Part shown: positions 25,951 through 36,036 of the stretch, in pieces
Layout: every line of letters begins with the position of its first letter
Position numbering within the stretch: position 1 is the stretch's first letter
Origin: Methanolinea sp.
GTDB taxonomy: Archaea; Halobacteriota; Methanomicrobia; Methanomicrobiales; Methanospirillaceae
Length of the DNA: 64,000 bases
Assembly (NCBI GenBank): GCA_016699325.1
Contig: CP064971.1
Location: forward strand, 248,001 to 312,000
Reading direction: 5' to 3'
Notes under the pieces: generated by a model
The model's input: only the letters and a program-made list of their open reading frames with translations
The model's database searches: none
Told to the model about the DNA's origin: nothing
Program-made: the position numbers and the translations under genes

Positions 25951-27918
25951 ATGATATATATTAAACAAATTGAATCATTGGAGAATAGTTTTGGAGATAC
26001 TGTAAATCTGGACCCTTTACCTCCCTTTCATTTAATTCCATTAGATATTAATACAGTAAACAAGGCAGCGAAGAAAATTGGAGAATATATTGGGTTAGGA
26101 AAATACATTTTTGTTGTTAATAATAAGCGACTTGATGAGAAAACGGGGGCCCACATTGAACTGCAACATGAAGAAAATTATGTATTTCTTGAGATTTCCG
26201 AAAATCTTGATAATGAATTATCAATTTTAGCAGCACTATCCCATGAATTATCGCATAAATTTCTTCATATCCATGGATTTTATTCTGGCTTAAACAATCA
26301 AAGCACATTGGAAAGTGAAATCTTTACTGACATCACCGCCGTATATTTGGGTTTAGGTAAATTGATGCTTAATGGATGTAAAGTTGACATTAGCTATGGC
26401 AAGCATTCAATAACCCAGAGCATTGGTTATTTGGATCGTGATCAGCTGGCTTATGTTTATTATCTCGTTTGTAAGATGAGGGAAATTCCAACCACTGTAT
26501 ATCAACACGATCTCACACCAGATGCTAAAAATGCGGTTTCTAAGTGGTTCAATACGGATTTTGATAAGAGCCAAAAACTGGGCATTCTTGCCCTCAAAGA
26601 TATATGTGAATTCTATAAAATGAGGAAATCAATGGATACCTCATTGGTCGCTATTAATGACCGAATAAGATTTGCAAAGTCCAATGTCGATAAATTGCTC
26701 TCTCAACTATCTCTAACGAAACAAAATCAAGACCGGATAAACCGCACTCACTGGTTCTGGGATGTCTCGGAAAAAGACGATAAAAAGTTTGCGGAATTTA
26801 CAATTGCCAATTATTTAGGGGATAATCCCGCAACACTCGTTAAAATCGAGAAAGTCCTCAATAACCTCGAGACTCAGAGAGTTACCTTAGTAAGAAATAT
26901 AAAAACACTCGGAGAGAAACAGAAACGTCTACTACTTCCTTTTCAAAAAAATATGATTTCGCTCGATAATAAACTTAAACTGATTGAAAATCAGATATCT
27001 TCAATCTCAACTCAGCTTGAAACCATCAATAACCTTCAGAAAAAATATTTCTCAAAGATTAATCTCATCAAAACCAAATGTGGAGATGTTCAAAATCAAA
27101 TTAAAGAATATAAGGAAATGTTCAATGAAGTCTTTTCTTTGAACAAATATTTTCAAGGAAATTTACAGGTTTGGGACATATACAAAAAAGACAAAGCCCT
27201 TTGGATAGAAATTCAAAATCTAATAGAATCAGAGGAATTTTCCAAACAATTAGCTCTCACATATGATTGGGTTCGAGCCACTGAACAATTACTTGGCTCT
27301 CTCCAAAACATAGATCCGGAATATTTCCCTAAAAATACCAATCTATCGATTATACAAAGTCGGTTAGAAGGTGAATATCAGGATCTTGCCAAAAATATTG
27401 ATCAGTTGGCAAATATTCGAAAATCACAGAAAAATGAAATTGCGCATTTTCTTAAAAGGAATATGGAACTCTTGGATAAGCTTGATGAGATTTTTGATGT
27501 TATTAAAGATGAAGAGAAAATATTAGATCTGATTCGGAAGCGTCAAATATGGATTTTCGACAGACATCAAGTGCTCGAAATAGACACAAAGGACGAAGAA
27601 GAATTCAACGCCATTACACGTTCAATTTATACCTGCAATTTTGAAGGCGAATTATCTCGAATTCGAAGAATAACTGAAAAGATTACTAATGAAGTACATT
27701 CCAACATTGAAAATATTCAGGGATTAAGGGAAGCATCGAAGGTAATTAGTATTGATGTTTTTGAAGAGGAATATCAACAGGACTTTAATTCGTTGGAAGA
27801 AATTAAAAACCAAATCTCAAAGTGGCGTGCTCTGCAATTGAAATATTATAAAAAATGGAAAAAACAAGGGGGGTCTATTTCGAATCAATTTATGAAAATT
27901 TTGAAAAAAAAGAAATAA
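25951..27918 (+). CDS. AT-rich HExxH metallopeptidase / long coiled-coil protein
   Basis: 655 residues, base and codon use far more AT-rich than all neighbours. N-terminal domain (about 1-220): zinc motif HELSHKFLHIHG (His98, Glu99, His102, with His106 and His108 nearby), followed by LESEIFTDITAVYLGLGK. That segment gives an acidic third ligand, as in gluzincin-like peptidases seen in mobile elements. The rest (about 225-650) is Lys/Glu/Ile/Asn-rich helix with many heptads, so a long coiled coil, ending in a basic tail. No signal peptide or membrane segment, so cytosolic. The ATG lies six bases after the IS inverted repeat with no ribosome binding site, and an in-frame stop sits in the repeat; the original start may have been removed. 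Function unknown. Confidence 0.72.
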   Translation: MIYIKQIESLENSFGDTVNLDPLPPFHLIPLDINTVNKAAKKIGEYIGLGKYIFVVNNKRLDEKTGAHIELQHEENYVFLEISENLDNELSILAALSHELSHKFLHIHGFYSGLNNQSTLESEIFTDITAVYLGLGKLMLNGCKVDISYGKHSITQSIGYLDRDQLAYVYYLVCKMREIPTTVYQHDLTPDAKNAVSKWFNTDFDKSQKLGILALKDICEFYKMRKSMDTSLVAINDRIRFAKSNVDKLLSQLSLTKQNQDRINRTHWFWDVSEKDDKKFAEFTIANYLGDNPATLVKIEKVLNNLETQRVTLVRNIKTLGEKQKRLLLPFQKNMISLDNKLKLIENQISSISTQLETINNLQKKYFSKINLIKTKCGDVQNQIKEYKEMFNEVFSLNKYFQGNLQVWDIYKKDKALWIEIQNLIESEEFSKQLALTYDWVRATEQLLGSLQNIDPEYFPKNTNLSIIQSRLEGEYQDLAKNIDQLANIRKSQKNEIAHFLKRNMELLDKLDEIFDVIKDEEKILDLIRKRQIWIFDRHQVLEIDTKDEEEFNAITRSIYTCNFEGELSRIRRITEKITNEVHSNIENIQGLREASKVISIDVFEEEYQQDFNSLEEIKNQISKWRALQLKYYKKWKKQGGSISNQFMKILKKKK

Positions 27919-27961
27919 TTCTCTTGGAATTTAGTGAGCCCACCGCCAGAGAAGGGCAAGA

Positions 27962-28377
27962 AAAGAGATTCAGTTTGATTTCTGCATCCAGTTTATAGCA
28001 GATGCTGCATGGTTCATTTAATGCAGGACGACCTCGTTTTCCGCCCATACGATGAGTGACGGTGTAGATCTGCATGCTGGTGAATTCAAACACTGAATGT
28101 TCCTTGATCCATCGATCCAGCAGGTGATCATCCGGTTGAGGAACTGGTCGTCACCTGACCCCTCGGCCTTCGCCACCCACCATACGCAACGCTCTGGGAT
28201 GGTGCAGACCCTCACCCTCCGTTCCCTCGTCACGGTCCGGTACTCAATAGGCTCCCGGATGCTGGTGGTCGCGGACTTGAGAATCTCCTGCACCTCATCG
28301 GAGAGCGTTGTGCCATCGAGCACAATCACTGAGCTAGGCTGCATACCATCCAGGTAGTAGAATTGGGAAAACAGAAC
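27962..28377 (-). pseudogene. Decayed replication/ATPase-like gene fragment
   Basis: One minus-strand frame (down to about 28110) reads YYLDGMQPSSVIVLDGTTLS, DEVQEILKSATTSIREPIEY and RVCTIPERCVWWVAKAEG, ending NRMITCWID. It then shifts frame into WIKEHSVFEFTSMQIYTVTH and RMGGKRGRPALNEP. A Walker-B-like strand (SVIVLD) and the CTIPERCVWW segment recall large archaeal plasmid/virus-type primase or helicase proteins, but I cannot name the family. Both ends are missing and the frame is broken, so this is a relic. Confidence 0.45.
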
Positions 28378-28503
28378 ACAAGTTTTGATAGTGCATATTC
28401 CGAGGACCAGTCCATAACAATTATGACTCGAAAATATTTCGAAAATCCCTGACCTGCGCCTGGGGTGAGGTTAAAAAGAAGGGGTTAAAACCTTCGATTC
28501 TTA

Positions 28504-28575
28504 CGCCCCGGCCGGGATTTGAACCCGGGTCAAAAGCTCCGCAGGCTTCTAGGATATCCACTACCCTACCGGGAC
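28504..28575 (-). tRNA. tRNA-Arg (anticodon GCG)
   Basis: Read on the minus strand, a full cloverleaf is seen: acceptor GTCCCGG/CCGGGGC, D-arm GGGTAGTGGATATCC, and anticodon stem GAAGC/GCTTT with loop CTGCGGA, giving anticodon GCG. The T-arm is CCGGG-TTCAAAT-CCCGG and the discriminator is G. 72 bases, no intron, CCA not encoded. It decodes CGC. It marks the right edge of the accessory patch, and tRNA genes are common integration sites, but I found no second copy of its 3' end. Confidence 0.93.
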
Positions 28576-28647
28576 ACTGGGAAGACAATACCAACGAATG
28601 ATACGTCTTCATATGAAAATGACGTGGGATGGTATAACGTTTTTGAA

Positions 28648-28704
28648 TGCCCTCCTTTTGCCGTGGAACAAACTGGTAAATATCCCTGGCACACAAGGAG
28701 GGCA
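28648..28704 (+). promoter_or_regulatory. 10-bp perfect inverted repeat over the ribosome binding site of the nitrogenase-like operon
   Basis: TGCCCTCCTT (28648-28657) and AAGGAGGGCA (28695-28704) are perfect inverted copies 37 bases apart; with one mismatch the stem extends by three more pairs. The right arm contains the Shine-Dalgarno AAGGAGGG, nine bases before the ATG at 28714. If both arms are transcribed, pairing would hide the ribosome binding site. If transcription starts from the TATA-like GGTATAACG at 28631-28639, most of the left arm would lie upstream of or at the start site, and the repeat would act as a DNA operator. Confidence 0.5.
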
Positions 28705-28713
28705 TAGTGAACC

Positions 28714-30135
28714 ATGGACAGGGATTTCATCGTATTTCACGGCAATCTACAGCAACTACTGAATAAAGTCGAAACCGGCGAGCTGATTCCGAAACTGCAG
28801 GCATCGCATGCTCCCATGTGCAAGTTTTTCACCGCATACTATGTCATCAGTGGAATCCGTCATGTCGTTCCCCTGGTACACGGTCCTACCGGGTGCCCCC
28901 TCTACATGTCTGATTTTGTCAGGACCAGGGAATGTTGCGAGATACGGGGAATTCCGCTTGAACCGACGGCCTGTACCACTCTTGATGAGAGCCACGTCAT
29001 TTATGGAGGTGAAGGAAAACTCCTTGAAGCAGTGCAGGAAGCGTACAGGAAGTATCATCCTGACTTAATCGTTATCCTCTCCTGTTGCTGTTCGGGAATC
29101 ATCGGTGATGACGTCGAGAGCATTGCACGGGAGGCTGAAAGGCTGGTCGGTTGCCGGGTGCTGGCGTTGCGGAGCGAAGGCTTCGGTGGGGACTTCCGGA
29201 GCGGCTATGAAGATGCTTTCAGGCTCATCATGGAACTGATGGAGCCCCCGAAAACAACGATGAAAGGGGCAATCAACATCCTCGGGGCCCGGTGGGGCCC
29301 TCCTCCCACGGAGTTTGACTGGGATATTGATGAGATCGAACGGCTCCTCCGTGATACCGGGATACGGATCAATGCTGTCATTGCAGGAGGATGCACCGTT
29401 GATCAGATCAGGCATGCCCGGGAGGTCGAACTGAATGCCTCGTGGTGCTACGACTGGGGCCAGAAGCTTGGGGATCTCATGCAGGAACGGTTTGGCATCC
29501 CCTACAGCAAGACCGGGCAGCCCTACGGTCTTGACGCCACCAAGGAATGGCTCCTCGGTGTTGCAGGCCCTCTCGGCAGGGAGCGGGAAGCGCTGGAGGT
29601 TATCAAGGGCGAGACCCGGAAGGTTGAAGACGATCTGGCCTACCTGAAGCGGGCCCTTGCCGGTAAGACTGCAATTATTGAAATATCTGAGTTTCCCGGG
29701 CCAATACGAGCCCTCTCACTGGCGAGGATGGCTGAGGAGTTCGGCGCCTACCCGGTGGTTATCAATGTCCATCCCTACACAATCAAGGAACGTATGCCCA
29801 GCATCAAATTCATCCTTGAGACCGGGATCAACCCGGAGATCATTCTCACCAGGGGGTTGTTTCACCTGGGGAGTTTCCGTTCCTCGAAAGAGACAGAGGA
29901 CGAGCTCGAGGCCATTGTCCGGGATTATGATGATCCCATCTTCTTTGGAAATGCCGGGCGGTTCCCGCCCTGCCCGGTCGTAAACCTGACACTCATGAAC
30001 CCGGCATTCCAACCCCAGTACGGCTTCCGGGGGATCACGAACATCGCTGCCCTTGTCCGGCAGGCACTCGAGAATAACCACCTTCCACGGTCGCGCCTGT
30101 TACGGGGAATGCTCTATGGACCAACAACGAAGTAG
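28714..30135 (+). CDS. Nitrogenase-like component 1, D-type subunit
   Basis: 473 residues of the nitrogenase component 1 family (oxidoreductase/nitrogenase). Three P-cluster-type cysteine positions are present: PMCKFF (Cys36), GPTGCPLY (Cys61) and SCCCSGIIGDD (Cys124-126). A cysteine in NASWCYDWGQKLGDLMQERF (Cys245), followed by GIPYSKTGQPYG, aligns with the NifD cofactor ligand segment (CYRSMNYI...KYGIPW). The histidine that also binds FeMo-co in NifD is not recognisable near the C-terminus (NPAFQPQYGFRGITNIA). No signal or membrane segment. It leads a D-K-H operon. Lacking NifE/N/B nearby, it is unlikely to be a dinitrogenase; it is also unlike CfbD of F430 synthesis, which is shorter and acts without a K partner. 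Substrate unknown. Confidence 0.85.
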   Translation: MDRDFIVFHGNLQQLLNKVETGELIPKLQASHAPMCKFFTAYYVISGIRHVVPLVHGPTGCPLYMSDFVRTRECCEIRGIPLEPTACTTLDESHVIYGGEGKLLEAVQEAYRKYHPDLIVILSCCCSGIIGDDVESIAREAERLVGCRVLALRSEGFGGDFRSGYEDAFRLIMELMEPPKTTMKGAINILGARWGPPPTEFDWDIDEIERLLRDTGIRINAVIAGGCTVDQIRHAREVELNASWCYDWGQKLGDLMQERFGIPYSKTGQPYGLDATKEWLLGVAGPLGREREALEVIKGETRKVEDDLAYLKRALAGKTAIIEISEFPGPIRALSLARMAEEFGAYPVVINVHPYTIKERMPSIKFILETGINPEIILTRGLFHLGSFRSSKETEDELEAIVRDYDDPIFFGNAGRFPPCPVVNLTLMNPAFQPQYGFRGITNIAALVRQALENNHLPRSRLLRGMLYGPTTK

Positions 30136-31486
30136 CGGGATGGGAGGTACCCGGGTGCATGGACAGACCCCTGCGCCTGAAACGTGCACGGACCCCTATC
30201 TCCGATGTGCGTTCAACGGTGCTGCGCAGACGGCACTTGGGGTCTCCGGGTCTGCACTCCTTTCCCATTCACCGCAAGGGTGCGAATATCTCGTCAATAA
30301 CGCATTTTCCTGGCAGGAATGCGATTACATGGAGACGATGACACTCTGCACGAAGTTATGCGTGGATGAAATTGTGCACGGGGGAGAAGACCTCCTGGCC
30401 CGCACCATCGGGGACACAAGAGATCTCCCCATATCGGTGTTGTTCGTTATCAGTGCATGTGGACCGGAGATTGTCGGTGATGATATTGTGGCTGTCTGTG
30501 AGGAGATGCAGCCAGCGGTTCCCTTCAGGCTCATCCCAATCTCCTGCGCAGGGTTCAGGGGCTCACAGTACGACGGAATCGACATCGCATTGGAAGCGAT
30601 GCTGAAGCAACTGGTAGAGGAGAGTGCTGATAAGATCCCGGGTTCGGTATGCCTCATTGCTCCCCATGCAAATGCCAACCCGACCTGGACGGCAGACCTG
30701 TCATGGGTACAGCAGGTCCTGGCGCGGATGGGCATCCCGGTAGTTGCCACACTGACACACCGGACTCCCGTTTCCGATATAAAAAAGGTTGCATCTGCCG
30801 AGACATCACTCCTCTTAAGCCATGATGCAGGACAGAAAACAGCGGATTATCTGTCTTCGATGTTTGGTACAGAACAGATCTGCACGAGGATACCCCTGCC
30901 TATCGGGATGACCAATATCCAGCGCTGGCTCACTGCCATCGGAGAGAGATTTGATCGGTTGGATGCCGCGGAAACCATGGTTACGGAAGGCGAACGCATG
31001 GTGACTGCGACGTGCCGGCGTAAATGGCCGATGGCCCGGTTTCTCTATCGAACCCCCACTGCCATCGTTGCCGATGCCACGATCGGGATCCCGCTGGTAC
31101 GGTTCGTAACCGAGGAGATGGAGATGACCCCCAACCTTGTTGCCCTGTATACTTCGCAGCGATCGGTCCGGAGGCTGCTTGAAGAAGAACTGAACAGTCT
31201 CGGGCTCAGTCCGAAAGTCGTGTATGGGACCGATGTATACAAGACGCGGAAGAGTATCCAGGAGGTCAGTCCCCGGGTCGTCTTCGGCAGCACCATCGAA
31301 CGGCATGCAAGCGAAGGACTTTCCGTTGCGTATGTTGTCGAAGTTGTGAAGATGATGCGCCAGTTCAGGATGATCAACCGGGAATACTTCGGGTATACCG
31401 GTATCCTCAACCTCTTTGAGTGTGTACAGAACGAATGGACGATGGCGTGGCGTTCGAAGGAGAGAAGCTACCGGGCGAAGTGGTGA
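30116..31486 (+). CDS. Nitrogenase-like component 1, K-type subunit
   Basis: 456 residues from the ATG at 30116, overlapping the previous stop by 20 bases (an ATG at 30140, just after that stop, is the alternative). Component 1 family with P-cluster-type cysteines in LRCAFNGA (Cys31), SHSPQGCEYLV (Cys56) and ISACGPEIVGDD (Cys115). Extra cysteines follow in WQECDYMETMTLCTKLCVDE. The later part has two more Rossmann-like domains (RFLYRTPTAIVADATIG, PRVVFGSTIERHA). It should pair with the preceding subunit to form a D2K2-like core. The tight overlap supports a fixed 1:1 complex. Confidence 0.82.
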   Translation: MDQQRSSGMGGTRVHGQTPAPETCTDPYLRCAFNGAAQTALGVSGSALLSHSPQGCEYLVNNAFSWQECDYMETMTLCTKLCVDEIVHGGEDLLARTIGDTRDLPISVLFVISACGPEIVGDDIVAVCEEMQPAVPFRLIPISCAGFRGSQYDGIDIALEAMLKQLVEESADKIPGSVCLIAPHANANPTWTADLSWVQQVLARMGIPVVATLTHRTPVSDIKKVASAETSLLLSHDAGQKTADYLSSMFGTEQICTRIPLPIGMTNIQRWLTAIGERFDRLDAAETMVTEGERMVTATCRRKWPMARFLYRTPTAIVADATIGIPLVRFVTEEMEMTPNLVALYTSQRSVRRLLEEELNSLGLSPKVVYGTDVYKTRKSIQEVSPRVVFGSTIERHASEGLSVAYVVEVVKMMRQFRMINREYFGYTGILNLFECVQNEWTMAWRSKERSYRAKW

Positions 31487-31493
31487 AGAGAAG

Positions 31494-32351
31494 ATGAGAC
31501 AGATTGCGATATACGGCAAAGGAGGGATTGGGAAGAGCACCATCGCATCGAACCTGTCGGCAGCATTCCATGAGATGGGGTGCACGGTGATGCAGGTCGG
31601 CTGCGATCCCAAGCGGGACTCAACACGGATCCTCGCCGGAGGAAAATTCATCCCTGCGGTGCTGGAAGAACACCGGGAACAGTTGAGGATAGGGAAGGAC
31701 GAGTATACGATCAATCTCGATAACATCGTATATAAGTCCCCCGGAGGGGTCTATCTTGTCGAGGCCGGAGGCCCGGAACCGGGAATCGGGTGCGCCGGCC
31801 GGGGTGTGCTGACCGCACTGCAGATATTAAAAGACCTCGATGCATTTTCGACCTACAACATTGACGTAGCGATGTATGATGTCCTCGGTGACGTTGTTTG
31901 CGGTGGGTTCTCGATGCCGATCCGCGAAGGATTTGCAAGGGAGATCTACCTGATCTGTTCCGGCGGATTTATGAGCATCTATGCGGCAAACAACATCGCC
32001 CGGGCAATCCAGCGCCTCGCAAAGCGGGGGGATACAGGGCTTGCCGGAATCATCTGCAACAGCAACGGTAATGAAGCGTTCGAGCGTGCCGTTATCCCGG
32101 CATTTGCCGAGAGACTGGGAACTTCATTTGTCCAGTTCGTCCCCCGGAGCCCTATCATTCAGGCTTGCGAGCTGGAAGAGAAACCCGTTGTGGAGCATGC
32201 CCCTTCCTCCCGGGAAGCAGATATTTTCCGGCAGCTCGCACAGGCAATACTCAACAACGAGTCCCGGGTTATCCCCACGCCGGTGAGTGCCCTTTCCGAG
32301 CTCGAGACGATGTACCGACAGCACCTCATCAGAACACCCCGGGAACAGTGA
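31494..32351 (+). CDS. NifH-like reductase ATPase of the nitrogenase-like system
   Basis: 285 residues. P-loop GKGGIGKST (residues 9-17), switch I GCDPKRDST, cluster cysteines in GIGCAGRGV (Cys100) and DVLGDVVCGGFSMP (Cys136), and the arginine after the first cysteine, all as in NifH/ChlL/CfbC dimers. These bind one 4Fe-4S cluster between subunits and pass electrons to component 1 on ATP hydrolysis. It starts seven bases after the K-type stop with GAAGAG upstream. The open frame extends to 31416, but the NifH start MRQIAIYGKGG fixes 31494. The gene order D-K-H differs from nifHDK. Confidence 0.9.
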   Translation: MRQIAIYGKGGIGKSTIASNLSAAFHEMGCTVMQVGCDPKRDSTRILAGGKFIPAVLEEHREQLRIGKDEYTINLDNIVYKSPGGVYLVEAGGPEPGIGCAGRGVLTALQILKDLDAFSTYNIDVAMYDVLGDVVCGGFSMPIREGFAREIYLICSGGFMSIYAANNIARAIQRLAKRGDTGLAGIICNSNGNEAFERAVIPAFAERLGTSFVQFVPRSPIIQACELEEKPVVEHAPSSREADIFRQLAQAILNNESRVIPTPVSALSELETMYRQHLIRTPREQ

Positions 32352-32627
32352 TACCACCATCAGGTGCCTGGCGGTTGTGCCCGGTGCTTTCTCGCATCCG
32401 GAATGGGGAATTGGAATGGAGACAGAAGGGGTCATGGTGAATTAACTGTTTTTCTGTCATCGAAAGCTTTCTTTTAAAGATCCATGGTGAGGAGGATCGG
32501 TGACCAGGTATCAGTTACCAGTGATGATGGAAGAAATCCGATGTGAAAGTATCTCCTTACAGGAACTCTCCGATCCATTCCTGATCCCCTTATCAGGGAA
32601 TACATACAAGCACGTAACCATACCATC

Positions 32628-32909
32628 ATGATCGTCCTCAAGTGCCGCAGGTGCAAGGGGACCGGCCTTATCCCGAACGAACAGTTCCAGATCTGCCAGG
32701 CCCTCCCATCGCATGAGACACGACGGTATTTTCACATCCCGACTGGTGACCAGGTTGGCGAAGACGAGGACCGGCAGCAGGATGCCTGCCGGAATGTACC
32801 GGAGAGCATCGAGTGCCCGGTCTGCGAGGGCGCCGGAACGATCGTCTTCGACGAGGACGATTGGGAACTCCGTTTCGTTGGCGATGAGGAAACGGAAACC
32901 GGGGATTAG
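32628..32909 (+). CDS. Small protein with two CxxCxGxG knuckles
   Basis: 93 residues. CRRCKGTG (Cys6, Cys9) near the start and CPVCEGAG (Cys63, Cys66) near the end are DnaJ-type zinc knuckles, so one zinc site made from two halves is likely. Between them lies a 50-residue stretch rich in Asp/Glu/Gln, and the tail is strongly acidic. No family name recognised. It stands 276 bases after the nitrogenase-like operon with its own short leader, so linkage to that operon is uncertain. Confidence 0.68.
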   Translation: MIVLKCRRCKGTGLIPNEQFQICQALPSHETRRYFHIPTGDQVGEDEDRQQDACRNVPESIECPVCEGAGTIVFDEDDWELRFVGDEETETGD

Positions 32910-33148
32910 CGGCTTCCCTTTTTTCCCGGATTGGGCAGCCTGCACCCGCACGTCTTCATTTTTGTTCGGTAAAAAGGGGGGTTTTCCGGATCGCGCCGGT
33001 CGAGGAATGCGGCGTAGCCGATCATCGCCACGGTGCTGTCGGATTCTGGGTTGTCGGTGCCCGACCTGCTGGAGTGCAGTACCCTTTTGCCGTCCAGAGT
33101 GTGGGAAATGTAGTGGTTAACCCGCTCTTCCGGAGTATGGTGGAAGGA
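32906..33148 (-). other. Coding-like open frame without a normal start
   Basis: On the minus strand a frame runs from a stop at 33149-33151 to the stop at 32906: it includes PEERVNHYISHTLDGKRVLH, NPESDSTVAMIGYAAFLDRR and KMKTCGCRLPNPGKK. Codon use looks like the neighbours (G/C third positions). There is no ATG, GTG or TTG before residue 37, so it is either a 5'-truncated or frameshifted gene, or a non-standard start. No family recognised. It converges with the zinc-knuckle gene, overlapping its stop. Confidence 0.35.
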
Positions 33149-33228
33149 TCAACCGGGAGCCTCCCTGCCAGGGGTTCCAGAACAAGGATCTCTTTATGGT
33201 TCAAGGGAAAACCTGATCCCGCAGAAAG

Positions 33229-36032
<2,804 letters not shown>

Positions 36033-36036
<4 letters not shown>

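Noticed and set aside
28504..28575. Attachment site duplication of the tRNA-Arg 3' end
   Set aside because: I looked for another copy of the acceptor/T-arm sequence on the left side of the patch and did not find one; no integrase gene is present.
28714..32351. A true molybdenum nitrogenase or the CfbCD pair of F430 synthesis
   Set aside because: Gene order and missing nifB/E/N and the absent histidine ligand argue against nitrogenase; CfbD is a single shorter subunit with no K partner.
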